Assembly (NCBI GenBank): GCA_965153355.1
Contig: OZ231127.1
Coordinates: forward strand, 27,032,001 to 27,096,000
Source of the DNA: Flaccisagitta enflata
Taxonomy: Eukaryota > Chaetognatha > Sagittoidea > Aphragmophora
Reading direction: 5' to 3'
Length of the DNA: 64,000 bases
Positions 36,484 to 59,124 of the stretch are shown in pieces. Every line of letters starts with the position of its first letter. Within the stretch, counting starts at the first letter, position 1. The position numbers and the translations under genes were made by a program. The notes beneath the pieces were generated by a model. That model had not been told where the DNA came from. It worked only from the letters and a program-made list of their open reading frames with translations, and did not search any database.

Positions 36484-37050
36484 GGTTATGTGCGTATCGC
36501 TTCCTGATCGCGACTTCTGGGGTTTGGGGTAGCATTCGCAGAGGCTGTGAGATCTGGTCCTGTAAGAAAGCGTTTGGTTAGGTCTTGACTTCACGGCGAG
36601 ATATATCGAGTGTCGCACGTGAGAGAAACATATTCCGGTGGCAGAAAATAGGTTGGCAAAAACGATTGGAGAAGACATATCTTATGTTTTTGGACCTGTG
36701 GATTCTGTGGTCAAAATAGCTAAATCTGGCAGGATCATGGGCAGCAAGTGGCCCTGAATGAACTTATTTGGCCCTAAATAAATATATTTTATTATTTTAC
36801 CACACCTGCTCATATCTAAAGGTGGGCATTGAAAGTGTAAGTTTTTGAAAGGATTGAAAGGATTTTGGTTTTACTAGGTACAGTTCAGTGTTTACTTATT
36901 TGCCATCAAAAATAGTGGTGTGGAGGTCCCGAAGTGAGCGAAATCTAAGTCAAAATCTGTTTTTACGCATTTCAAGGTTTGTTGATATCTGCCTGTCACA
37001 GTGTCTCACCTAAGAAGTTCATGTAAATATGATTGTTAATCACTAAATGG
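36484..37050. other. Non-coding stretch upstream of the candidate small gene
   Basis: No repeat or conserved frame noticed; could hold its promoter. Confidence 0.3.
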
Positions 37051-37208
37051 TTTTTAGTCGCGGACACGCGACTCTATAAGCCACTTTTCGGTTGGTCCGT
37101 CGGTCCGTCCATCGGTCCGTCCGTCGGTCGGTCACATAACTCTTTTTCGAGGTTTTCCGCTCCTGCCCACCCGTCCGCGACTAATGCTGCCGTGTATACG
37201 GCCTTGTT
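37051..37208 (+). mobile_element. Hairpin-type short element, AGTCGCG subfamily, best-preserved copy
   Basis: 5' hairpin AGTCGCG-GACA-CGCGACT (37056-37073), CTATAAG, GGTCCGTC-type core, TCCTGCCCACCC, then GTCCGCGACT (37173-37182, complement of the 5' arm plus loop), a 3' hairpin GCCGTGTATACGGC (37189-37202) and CTTGTT. No coding capacity. The architecture resembles non-autonomous Helentron (HINE) elements. Confidence 0.75.
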
Positions 37209-37765
37209 GGGATTGTAAATTGCATTCAGCTTCTTTGAAATCGCGAGACTCAGTTACACTCAGACCTTGAAGATTCGTTGCTCCCGTTTGAGTTAAGCCG
37301 AGGCTGACGAACGGGGTTGACGTGGAACGAATTCATCGTACGACAGCGGTTCCGCATCCTGCGATGAAACATTTCGTGTACGGCTTATCACGAATCTAGA
37401 ATTGTCGCGGGCGATCACATAAATCTATCGCTGTCGGTCGCCGGTATGGACTACATAGTATGGTGGAGCAACCAATTACCTTTCGCCGTTGCCGTGAAGC
37501 ATTTTTGCGCAACTTTTTTTTTCTCGAGCCGTAGTCGCTTGTCAAAACTCGCGATACGCTCGGGAAATACAAAGGGAATGTAAGACTGCCTTTGTATTTG
37601 AGCACCGATTGTGGAGTCAATATGCGATAATTGCCATAAAATCTAATCTGGTTTTGGTCTGAGGCATCGGCTGGTGTGAAGTTGCGTGCTTAGTTAACAG
37701 CCTGCCCCTGCGACTAAGAAATGTACCTGGAACCAAACGAGTAGGCGTATTAGAAGAGTTATAAG
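37209..37765. other. Intergenic, no gene recognised
   Basis: Moderate GC, no conserved frame. Confidence 0.4.
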
Positions 37766-38058
37766 CAGGGGTAAGGATGCGATCCGGGATGCGAATGCGA
37801 ACGCACAGGATGCGCGAGATTTTGCGAAACGCGGATAAGGATGCGAACGCATTTGATGAACAATGGGAGTGGATGCGAATGCGCATCCTCGCAAAAGCGT
37901 TCGCATCCTTGCTCTTTTGCTTTGACCTTGTCCTTAACCTTTAAATTCAAAGCAAGCAGACATTGAAAAAAATGACATCCCCACATGTTTTATTCTTCTT
38001 ACTTAACTTTTTCCTTGTTTCTCTTGTCCATCCATCCCTTAGTTTGTTGGTTTATTAG

Positions 38059-38060
38059 AT

Positions 38061-38158
<98 letters not shown>

Positions 38159-38195
38159 TGTGTGTGTGTGTGTGTGCGTGAGTGTGTGTGCTTGA
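38059..38195. repeat. (TG)n microsatellite
   Basis: Nearly perfect to 38153, then with GCG interruptions. Confidence 0.95.
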
Positions 38196-38255
38196 GTGCA
38201 TATGCTTGGGGGGGAGGTTGTTTGCAACGATGATATTGTGACCCCTGGGACCTTG

Positions 38256-38451
38256 TTTTTAGTTGCGTACACGCAACTCTTTGAGAGGCTTTGTCCGTCC
38301 GTCCATCAGCATGAGTTTGAAAGTGGGAAACTGATTGTGTTGGAAGCTTTTTGTATGTGTCTGTGTTGGGGAGGGAGTTGGGTAGGGCGTTGGGCGTAAA
38401 TGGGGGTTGCCCACCAGTTTGCAACAATATTGTAACCCCGCGTCACTTGTT
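38256..38451 (+). mobile_element. Hairpin-type short element, AGTTGCG subfamily with CCCCGCGTCACTTGTT end
   Basis: 5' hairpin AGTTGCG-TACA-CGCAACT (38261-38278), GAGAGGCTTTGTCCGTCCG, GGAGGGAGTTGGGTAGGGC, TTGCAACAATATTGTAACCC, CGCGTCACTTGTT. It directly follows another ACCTTGTT end (38251-38256). Confidence 0.65.
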
Positions 38452-38511
38452 TTTCTATTCTTTCATGAATTCCATTATCTCTCCTCTTTCTTTATTTCGT
38501 TCCTACTTTCC

Positions 38512-39523
38512 TTTTTAGATGCGTCCTCGCATCTCTATAAGAGGGTGTGTCCCTTGGTCTGTGTGTCTGTCTGTCTGTCCGTCCGGAACGCGAAAATTTT
38601 AAAATGCGATTTTCAGGGTATTCTCTTCATTTCTCTTCATGTCTCTTCATGTCTCTTATATTTCTTATGTCTCTTTCATCTCTTTCGTCTCTTTTGTCTC
38701 TTTTGTCTCCTACATGTCTCTTATGTCTCCGATATGTCTCTTATATCTCTTATGTCTCTTATTTCTCTCATGTATCTTAGGTCTCTTAGGTCTCTTAGGT
38801 CTCTTATGTCTCTCATGTCTCTTATGTCTCTTATGTCTCTTTTGTATCTTTCTCTCTTTTGTCTCCTATATGTCTTCTATATGTCTCTTTTGTCTCCTAT
38901 GTCTTCTATATGTCTAATATGTCTAATATGTCTCTTATGTCTCTATTGTCTCTTATATCTCTTATATCTCATATCTCTTATATCTTTTATATCTCTTATG
39001 TCTCTTATGTCTCTTATATGTCTTATATCTCTTAGGTCTCTTATGTCTCTTATGTCTCTTCATGTCTCTATATGTCTCTTATGTCTCCTCATGTTTCCTC
39101 ATGTCTCTTCATGTCTCTCCAATTCCCTTCATGTCTCTTTGTGAGTATGAGGCGGGGGTGTGGGGATGCGTGGGGGGGAGGGGTGGGGAGGCGTGGGGGT
39201 AGGGGTGGGGAGGCATAGGGGGTAGGCGTGGGGGAGGTGGGAGGCGTGGGGAGGGGGGATGGGGAGGGTGGGGGAGGCAGAGGTGGAGAGGGGGGGAGGG
39301 GAGGGGTGGGGAGGCGTGGGAGGGGTGGGGGAGGCGTGGGGGGAGGGGTGGAGAAGCGTGGGGGGAGGGGGGAAGAGAGGAATTAGTTTATATTTTTCTC
39401 TTTATCTCTGAATCTTTATGTTTTCATATTATTATATCTTAATATCTTTATATCTTAATAATGTGTATTATGATATCCTACGTCGAAAGAGGACGCATCT
39501 ATTGGACATCTCTTGGCCTTGTT
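38512..39523 (+). mobile_element. Hairpin-type short element, AGATGCG subfamily, copy 2
   Basis: Hairpin AGATGCG-TCCT-CGCATCT (38517-38534), TCTCTTATG tract, G-rich tract, GAGGACGCATCT (39489-39500), end TTGGCCTTGTT. Same order as 10470-11376. Confidence 0.75.
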
Positions 39524-39526
39524 CTC

Positions 39527-39800
39527 TCTTCATTTCTTTCTTTTTTATTCTCTTCATTTCTTTTTTTTTATTCTCTTCATTTCTTTCTTTCGTTCTTTCT
39601 TTTGTTCTTTCTTTTGTTTTTTCTTTTGTTCTTTCTTTTGTTCTTTCTTTCTTTCATTCTTTCTTTCGTTCTTTCTTTCTTTCTTTCGTTCTTTCTTTCT
39701 TTCGTTCTTTCTTTCTTTCGTTCTTTCTTGCGTTTTTTTTTTGTTCTTTCTTTCTTTTGTTCTTTCATTCTTTCTTTCTTTCTTTCTTTCTTTCTTTCCT

Positions 39801-39856
<56 letters not shown>

Positions 39857-40075
39857 TCCATCCTTCTCTCTTTCTTTCTCTCTTATTTCTTTCTTTCTTT
39901 CTTTCCTTCCCTCTTTCTTTCTCTCTTTCTTTCTCTCTTTCTCTGTCTATTTCTTTCTCTATTTCCTTCTCTCTTCCTTTTTTTTCCACTTCTGCCGTTC
40001 TTTCTTTCTTAATTTCTCTCTTTCTTTCTCCTCCTCCTTCTTCTTCTTCTCCCTCCTTCTTCTCCATTCCCCCTC
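39527..40075. repeat. (TTTC)n-rich microsatellite tract
   Basis: TTTC units with scattered substitutions. Open frames here encode only Ser/Phe/Leu runs. Confidence 0.92.
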
Positions 40076-40595
40076 TCAAGGCCCAAATCCTAGTCTCGAG
40101 ACCCAAATCCTAGCTTCGAGTCTCAAATCCCTGCTTTGAAGCTCAAATCCCAGCCTCGAGGCTCAAATCTCAGTCTCCAGGCTAAAATCCCAGCCTCAAG
40201 GCTCAAATCCCAGCCCTGCGGCTCAAATCCCAGTCTCCAAGCACAAATCCAAGCCTTGAAGCTCAAATCCCAGCCTCAAAGCTCAAATCCCACCCATAAA
40301 GCTCATATCCCAGCCTGGAAGCTCAAATCTCAGCCTCAAAACTGAAATCCCAGCCTCGAAGGTCAAATCCCAGCCTCGAAGCTCAAATCCCAGCCTCGAA
40401 GCTCAAATCCCAGCCTCAAGGCCCTAATCCAAGCTTCAAGGCCGCAATTGCAGCCTCCAGGCCCTAATTCCATCCTTGAAGCCCAAATAAAAACAGCATA
40501 GGTCATCGGCCCCTTTGGGGCCGCTGCCCCTCTAACCACCTCACACCCACAAACACTCACATAGGGGCAACGGGTACCGATGACCATCTAACGCT
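40076..40595. repeat. 20-bp minisatellite (CAAATCCCAGCCTCGAAGCT, ~20 units) with foldback tail
   Basis: Units to about 40490, then GGTCATCGGCCCCTTTGGGG, CCGCTGCCCC and GGGGCAACGGGTACCGATGA. Relative of the fragment at 22145-22370. Confidence 0.85.
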
Positions 40596-40603
40596 TTTGC
40601 GAC

Positions 40604-40606
40604 TAT

Positions 40607-40674
<68 letters not shown>

Positions 40675-40839
40675 TTTTCTTTCTTTCTTCCTTTCTTTCT
40701 ATCTTCTTTTCTCCTTTCCTTATTTCTTCCTCTCTTCCTCTCTTCCTCTCTTTCTTCCTTTTTTTCTTTCCTTATTTCTTTCCTTCTTTCTTTTCTTCTT
40801 TCCTTCTTTCCTTCTTTCCTTCTTTCCTTCTTTCTTTTT

Positions 40840-40911
<72 letters not shown>

Positions 40912-40920
40912 GCTTGCTGT
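40604..40920. repeat. (TTTC)n microsatellite
   Basis: Long TTTC runs at both ends, degenerate in the middle. Confidence 0.92.
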
Positions 40921-41082
40921 CTTTCTAAAAGAAAGAGTGTAAGAAGCGTTGAAAACGCGTAACGCGAACGCGAGAGCAACAAAAAACGTTGGATGCGATG
41001 CGTAACGCGATGCGCGAGCTGCAGGAAAACGCGAACGCGAACGCTTATGAAAATCCCGCGCATCCTTAGCCCTGGTTATAAG

Positions 41083-42103
41083 GCGTCAGCTGAGATCAGA
41101 TAACGTACGTTGCTTCAGATAGGTTCTGTAGACATAAGTCAGTGAGGGTTCACCTCTTCCATCTTTTTCACATTGGGTATAGTGAGGGCCTCTCACTGAG
41201 GGATATTGTACGTACCACTTGTTATAACTAGACAAACTATTTAACCGTGACCAACAAGATTGTTACATACGGTTTAGAATCTTCCTAGCGAACATCGAGG
41301 GACCAGCTTTTTAGATGCGTCTGTCTGGAAAGCATCTCTATAAGAGGTTCTGTCGGTCCAACTATCCGTCCATTACGCCTTTTCAAAAACCGTGTTCCGG
41401 CTGTTTTTGGCCACGTTGAGATCCTGAACTGATTGAAATGATCGTCAAACGTGTTTTGGGAACACTGGAGCTACTGTCAGTCCTGGTATTTCTTTTGTCA
41501 ATGAGTTCTCTTTGAGATCCTGAATTTCTTTTTAATGATCAGTTATTCTCATTGAACAACATTCTGGCATGGAGAATAATACAATAGATTGTTGTTTACA
41601 TGTATTGGTATACATAAACGCACAAATAGACCCTGGGAACGAAGGAAAGGGACAATAATTGCTATACGCGTTGTACAGCATTGCTACTACCCTTTTGACT
41701 AGGGTCGGCTCTACAAAAGGGGAGGTGCCAAAGCACAGTAGTAATTACAGAGCGCAAAGGGACGCGGGTTATTTAAAGGGAGATTAAATTTAAGGTGATG
41801 AATCTTCACCATGAATGAATTATTCTGCTTCATTCCACAATTTGTCAGTTTACATTTAACAAATATCTATTTTACATGGTTGCCGGATGCGCCCATCCCG
41901 TTTTCATGCGACTTCGTTATTCCCCGATAGGATCGGTCGTTTGCACGTTTGGTCGGCCCGCTATTTTCGCTATTGCCTCTTCGGCGATTCTGAGCTTTTC
42001 CTGTATGGTTGCCTCTACTTATCCAAACGCGATTCTAAATGCCATGACTTTTGTAATTCGCAACTGGTGATTTTACACTCTGCACGATTCATTGAAGCCA
42101 GAA
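41083..42103 (-). other. Scm 3' flank / probable 3' UTR and intergenic
   Basis: Follows the Scm stop codon on the minus strand. A decayed AGATGCG-type 5' end (ATGCGTCTGTCTGG, CATCTCTATAAGAGG) lies at 41312-41372. No convincing AATAAA on the minus strand was found. Confidence 0.4.
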
Positions 42104-54059
<11,956 letters not shown>

Positions 54060-54187
54060 CTGAAGAAAGAAGAAGAGGAGTAGAGATATCAATTTACAAA
54101 TGGATTTGATACGTCGGAGTTTCGGAGTGTCTCTTTAAAACCACGCTCATCCAAATATTTTTTAGCGGTTTCTCGCGATCTCGCGTC

Positions 54188-54412
54188 TTGTTTACATATT
54201 CACACTCAACAAGTGACGCGGGGTCACAATATCGTTGCGGACGGGTGGGCAGAGTCATCCAACCCCCATCCACACCACAACCCACTCCCAATACTCAAAC
54301 ATAAAAAGTATCCAAAACGCTCATTTTCCCACTTTTCAACTCGATGACCCTGGACCGACGGACGGACCAACGGACGGACAAAGCCTCTTACAGAGTTGCG
54401 TGACCGCAACTA
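54188..54412 (-). mobile_element. Hairpin-type short element on minus strand, AGTTGCG subfamily
   Basis: On the minus strand AGTTGCG-GTCA-CGCAACT hairpin, GTAAGAGGCTTTGTCCG, GTCCGTTGGTCCGTCCG core, CTGCCCACCCGTCCGCAACG, then TATTGTGACCCCGCGTCACT and TGTT. Lies in the putative upstream Scm intron. Confidence 0.7.
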
Positions 54413-54940
54413 AAATTTTTTGGATGAGACAAGCGATGGTAGTGATACAAGTGATACGGAGCTCACACTATCGATTTTTATCGCCCATAACACTGCGTTA
54501 AAATCTCACTATTGTGCTTTTTTTTATTAGCGACTCTCTACAAAGGGAATAAAAGACGGATTCATCGGAAAGTGATAGAAGGAGCAGCGGGTCGAAATTC
54601 GTTCGTGAAGATTGACAGCTGCTTTAATATGTCTATCTAACGGAACAAAAAAGTCGTCATTTCGAAGCGGCAACAGCTGCTTTTGTGCTTCTTCCTAAAT
54701 CGATTGTCGATTTTGGGAAAAAAAAAGTTTGAAGGAAAAAATGACGTACAGAAGACATTTATACTAACGAATCCGTTTGTTAAAGATATCTACTCTTGAT
54801 GAGCATTTTGTTGGGATTCTTTTTTGCCTTCTCATACAAATTCGCTTATCCGTGAAAATACAAACAAGGCCAAGTTGTAGCCGATATGTGCGCCTCGGTG
54901 GTTGAGTATATTTGCCTATATTTGGGAATGACACTTTTGA

Positions 54941-55068
54941 ATGAATGAATGAAAGAATGAATGAATGAATGAATGAAAGAATGAATGAATGAATGAATGA
55001 ATGAATGAATGAATGAATGAATGAATGAATGAATGAATGCATGAATGAATGAATGAATAAATGCATGA
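54941..55068. repeat. (GAAT)n microsatellite
   Basis: About 30 GAAT units with a few GAAA and GCAT variants. Confidence 0.95.
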
Positions 55069-55532
55069 AAACGAATGCGGGTAGGCATGAGGGCTGACAA
55101 GCATAAAGTAAATCATTAGTTTTGCGTGATTTAACGTTCACGTTACCAACCGACCGACCGGCCAATCGACCAACGGACAGACATTAACATTATCACTTAT
55201 AGCCGTGCCATAAAGCACATAAAACATTTCATTGGAGATGCGCGAACAACTTTTGGAAATGGTGAAGGGGGTATTTGTTTTTGAACTCGCCGAAGTACAT
55301 GTAAATTCTAGAAGGCTAGCACGCGACTAAGTGAAAGAAAGTGAGAGAGAGAGAGAGAGAGTTCTAAGGCAATGAAACAGAGATGGTTTGATCTCCTGGG
55401 GTGGACGTTGTTTGTATTTCTCTAATTTGATTTCGACATCTGCCGAGCCTAATATTGGAAAAGCAAAAACGAATCAAGGAAAAGAGGAAAACGTAAATAA
55501 AAGCAGATCACAGGAGAAAGAGCATAGAAAAC

Positions 55533-55534
<2 letters not shown>

Positions 55535-55584
<50 letters not shown>

Positions 55585-55605
55585 CAGACAGACAGACAGA
55601 CAGCT
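55535..55605. repeat. (GA)n followed by (CAGA)n
   Basis: GA run then CAGACAGACAGA. Confidence 0.9.
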
Positions 55606-55788
55606 TAACTGATATGCTGAAAGATTGACAGACAGACATGGAAAGAAGGTGAAGGAGAAATGCAACGGGAGAGAACGTGACTTTCCTGTGTCCTAAACTT
55701 TGAAAGTCCAAAAGTCACTCAAAAAAAGGCTTTCTTCACTGACAGCGACAGCATAGAAATACCAGGAATACCAGCTTTCATTGTGCCC

Positions 55789-55790
<2 letters not shown>

Positions 55791-55823
<33 letters not shown>

Positions 55824-55836
55824 TCTGTGTGTGTGT

Positions 55837-55903
<67 letters not shown>
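55791..55903. repeat. (GT)n-(CT)n compound microsatellite
   Basis: GT to 55840, then CT. Confidence 0.93.
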
Positions 55904-55907
<4 letters not shown>

Positions 55908-56084
55908 TCTCTCACATGAATTTTTCATTAACGGTTATTAATCACGTCTTCTCCCCATAATCCCTTACTGTGGGTGGATTCGCATTAACAGGGGAGCAAA
56001 CCATGGTCTAGCCTCCATCGCAAAACCTTGGTTTTTCCCCCTTTTGCATTATTCGTATTACAAGAGACTATGACCTGACACTGT

Positions 56085-56155
56085 GTCGCAGTGGCGTGTG
56101 CTTAAGGCGCTCGCCCCTGACGGCAAAGGTCGTAGGTTCTATCCTAGGCTGCGAT
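56085..56155 (+). pseudogene. tRNA-like pseudogene or tRNA-derived SINE head
   Basis: Seven-pair acceptor-type stem (GTCGCAG with CTGCGAT, one G-T), A-box-like TGGCGTGTGCTTAAGG, B-box-like GGTTCTATCC, anticodon-type stem TCGCC/GGCAA with one mismatch. The anticodon loop and T loop are one base short, so it is unlikely to be a working tRNA. Confidence 0.5.
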
Positions 56156-56213
56156 AAGAATGGTTGAAAGAGAGGAAAGGGGTATTCATGCATGTTTTTG
56201 TAACGTTTGATAT

Positions 56214-56261
56214 GTTGTTGTTGTTGTGGTTGTTGTTGTTGTTGTTGTTGTTGTGGTTGTC

Positions 56262-56308
<47 letters not shown>

Positions 56309-56425
56309 AAATGCTTTTGTTGATGAAGAGGTTGTTGTTGCCATTAAAGTCGTTGTTGAAGTTTGTTGTTGCTGTTGTTGTTTTTGTTGTTGTTGTTGTG
56401 GATAATGTTGTCGCTGTTGTCACTG
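56214..56425. repeat. (TTG)n trinucleotide tract
   Basis: GTT/TTG units with substitutions. Confidence 0.9.
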
Positions 56426-56439
56426 TTATTATCATTCAC

Positions 56440-57830
56440 GTAAGCCACGTCGTCACTTGTCAGAATGTTGGGTCAATGAAGTGGGCGAGAGGAACAGTGG
56501 AGGAGAATGGCGAGTGAGAAAATAAATGTTTTCTCGGCAATGGTCTCAAAGGACTGATCTCCATTGGTGTAATTGGAAGAATTTCAAAACATGTGTGCAC
56601 ATGCATCTATCGTTCTTCCTCCCTACCCTTTGTACTGGCCATTAATTTATCCAAAGTATATGTAAAGCTTTTTTAAAACAATTGACACAAAATATCCTCT
56701 TCTGTATGAAGAAAAAAAAATTTTCTAACCTTTATGATAGGAACTGCATTATGCAAAAAGGACCCAAGAGACCAAGAGGATAGCCAATGATAATTACCAG
56801 ATGAGAATTTCATTTGCATATTGCAGTGAGCAATTGGTCGATCTTGTTTTGTCTTTTATTGTTGATTGATGATGTTGATAGCACGCTGATTCAATTTCTA
56901 ATGTTGTTTAGATTCTGGTAGAAATACCATTTGTACACAATATCTACATTGTTGATAAAACAGCTTTTTTTGTGCATCCAGCTTCATGCTGACCATCAAG
57001 TTTATAAGGTTGATTCTATTCAAGAAGAAACGTCAATGACTAACCAGTTTAAAATACATTATGAACTGTATTTACTTAGGTTCTGAAATACTCATGTCCA
57101 GTGAAAGGATGTGGCCATGAATGCCGACAAGCTTTTGAAATCCATCAAGGTTAAACAAAATATGTATCAAAAACTATCATTGTTGTTGTGGCTGTTGCTG
57201 CTGATACTGTTGCTGATAATTCTGTTCAGGTGAGCCATGTTGTTAGACAATCCTGCTTTAGCACAAGGTGGGAGAAACATTGGAGGAAATTGAAGCAAAG
57301 ACAGAACGTTAATTTGAGGGTGGGTAGTGGTCTCGAAGGTTCAATGTCCTGCGACTAAGGAGATTTTCCAAAAACATTTGTGTACATGCATCTATCTCTC
57401 TTCCTCCCTCTTCCTGGTGACCGGCTATTGACTCATCCTAAATATATGTCAAGCTATTTTAAGCAAAGTACACAAAATACATTTTTTGCATAGAGAAAAT
57501 TCCTTTTCTTACCATTGATGATAGGAACTGCATTATGCAAATTGGACCCACAGGGATTTCCAATAACAATTCCCTGATGAGATATGCAAGAATATCATTT
57601 GCATATTGCAGTTGATAGTCAGTCGCTTCCAATCACAGTTTAATTGTTAGTTGATAATGTTGGTTGTAAGCTAATTCAATTCCTATTGTTGTTTAGATTC
57701 TTTGTTTGTAATCATTTCTCCTAAATATTTAGAAATATATGATAAAATAGTCTTTTTGTATATCTAACTCATGCTGACCATTATGTTTGTAAGATTAATT
57801 AGATTCTCAATGAAACTCTATGAAGAGATA
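56440..57830 (+). repeat. Two diverged direct copies, offset ~780 bp
   Basis: Segments near 56590-57010 (GTGCACATGCATCTATCGTT, GATAGGAACTGCATTATGCA, TTCATGCTGACCATCAAG) recur in order near 57375-57800 with many substitutions. An exon-like stretch (57080-57149) lies between the two copies. Confidence 0.7.
57080..57149 (+). CDS. Possible orphan exon, Cys/His-rich
   Basis: Between a TTTACTTAG acceptor and a GTTAAA donor, 70 bases read VLKYSCPVKGCGHECRQAFE then IHQ in the single open phase. CPVKGC plus later Cys/His resembles part of a C2H2 zinc finger. No neighbouring exon was found, so it may be a relic or chance. Confidence 0.2.
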
Positions 57831-58040
57831 AGTCTGCCTGGTGGTCAAGAGTCAAGCAAGGTAAGGCGTGATCTTGGCCATAGACTCTAAGTGCACGTTG
57901 TCTTCAGATCTTTTTTGGGGTAGCGTCTAAAATGGTGGGCTCCTTCATAGGCTGATTGGCCAAACATTTGGACTACATCAGTGTATAGATTTTTGCTTAG
58001 AATCCTCCTAAAAGTCTTCATAATCATACAACATATCTAG
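57831..58040. other. No gene recognised
   Basis: Unremarkable. Confidence 0.3.
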
Positions 58041-58148
58041 TTGCGTTTACGTGACTCTGCAACCCGCTCTGTCCGTCTGTCCGTCGGTTGGTCACACTTT
58101 GCTTTTTTTCGCCACCCCAGCCCACCCGCACGCGTATCCAGCCTTGTT
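58041..58148 (+). mobile_element. Hairpin-type short element, decayed, directly followed by another copy
   Basis: AGTTGCGTTTACGTGACTCT, GTCCGTCGGTTGGTCACAC, AGCCCACCCGCACGCG, TATCCAGCCTTGTT. Confidence 0.6.
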
Positions 58149-58287
58149 TTTAGTCGCGGACATGCGACTCAAGGACTTACCATGTCGGTCAATCAGTCAA
58201 TCCCTAACGTTTCTGAATTACAGCGGTTTTTGCAATTCAGCCCCTGCCCAAACGTCCGCGACTGTCTTGCCTTGTATCCGGCCCTAT
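58149..58287 (+). mobile_element. Hairpin-type short element, AGTCGCG subfamily
   Basis: TTTTTAGTCGCGGACATGCG (hairpin AGTCGCG-GACA-TGCGACT), GTCGGTCAATCAGTCAATCC core, CCCCTGCCCAAAC, GTCCGCGACT (58254-58263), GTATCCGGCC. Abuts the previous copy at its TTTT. Confidence 0.65.
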
Positions 58288-58685
58288 GCCGGATCAACAT
58301 ATAGGCTAAAAAAGCTAAAGAAAAAGAGAAAGAAAAACAAAAAGAAAGAAAGACACAAAGAAAGAAAGAAAGAAAAAAAGAAAGAAAGAAAAACAGAAAG
58401 AAAGAAAGATCAGGATCATTTGTTCTCTTTGGATCGACGGGATTTATCTCTGATTTGTTTGGTCAATGTACAATTCAACAAAATCTGTCACTTTTAGGCT
58501 GACAGAAAGTTGCGCTGCGCATGCTAGATAAAATTTAATCAAATGGTTTTGAGTTATTGGGTTAACGGGGGGGGGGGGGGAAGGGGTTAGCATGGTAAAG
58601 GGGGGCAAAGAGGGGGGGTTAGGGGGCCCCGCGCCCCTAGCCTAGCTTAGGGCCCCGCGCCTTGTTGATCCGGCTTAGATCCGGC
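58288..58685. repeat. (GAAA)-type tract and G-rich low-complexity stretch
   Basis: GAAAGAAAAA units at 58315-58410. G-runs at 58566-58630 and a palindromic GGGGCCCCGCGCC repeat around 58623-58661. CCGGATC occurs inverted at 58279 and 58668. Confidence 0.6.
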
Positions 58686-59124
58686 CTTATTTTCTCTTTT
58701 GAGTAGCGGCCCCAAAGGGGATGAAGTCCAGTAGAGCAAAGGGGGACTTATATTTGTCCGTTCTTTAATCTGTCCATCCATTTGTCCCCCCATCAAGCCT
58801 CTCCAGCCTAAAATAAGCCTTCTCAGGCTTAAAATCTGCCCTCCCACATCTGAAGTCTCTACTCTCAGGCCTAAGATCTGCTCCTCCAAGCCTGAAATCT
58901 GCCATTTATGACCTTAAATTTACCCTCCCAGGCCTCAAATTAGCCCCCTATGGACTCTTTGAGCCTCACAAGAGTCCTCAGGCCTCGAATCTGCTTTCTT
59001 GGGCTTCAAATCTACCCTTTCAGACCTCAAAGGAGCCCTCACAGGCCTCCATTCTGGCCTCCCAGGCTCCAATTAGGTATCAGGTATCGCTGACCATGTA
59101 TTGCCCTTGGGCGACCTGTTTTTG
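58686..59124 (+). mobile_element. GGGCAGCGGCCCC-family element, unit 1 of array
   Basis: AGCGGCCCCAAAGGGGATGA, AGTCCAGTAGAGCAAAGGGG, ~20-bp CAGGCCTGAAATCTGCCCTC-like units, tail GTATCGCTGACCATGTATTG then CCCTTGGGCGACCTGTTT. Confidence 0.65.

Larger units (their letters stand above)
37766..41074. mobile_element. 3.3-kb hAT-like non-autonomous element with perfect 8-bp target duplication, hosting other repeats
   Basis: Termini CAGGGGTAAGGATGCG and inverse CAGGGCTAAGGATGCG. GTTATAAG flanks both sides (37758-37765, 41075-41082). Both subterminal regions (37766-37910 and 40935-41074) are dense in GCGAACGC and GGATGCG motifs, as in hAT elements. No transposase is visible; the interior is filled by microsatellites, two hairpin-type elements and a foldback core. 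Confidence 0.82.
54413..56084. other. No gene recognised; several microsatellites
   Basis: (GAAT)n at 54941-55068, (GA)n at 55535-55580, (GT)n then (CT)n at 55791-55903. MBT-repeat exons of Scm were looked for on the minus strand and not found. Confidence 0.5.

Noticed and set aside
39418-40139. Frames of 180-230 codons rich in Phe/Ser/Leu
   Set aside because: TTTC microsatellite.
54060-54291. Possible upstream Scm exon next to 54059
   Set aside because: The sequence is a hairpin-type mobile element on the minus strand, not an MBT domain.
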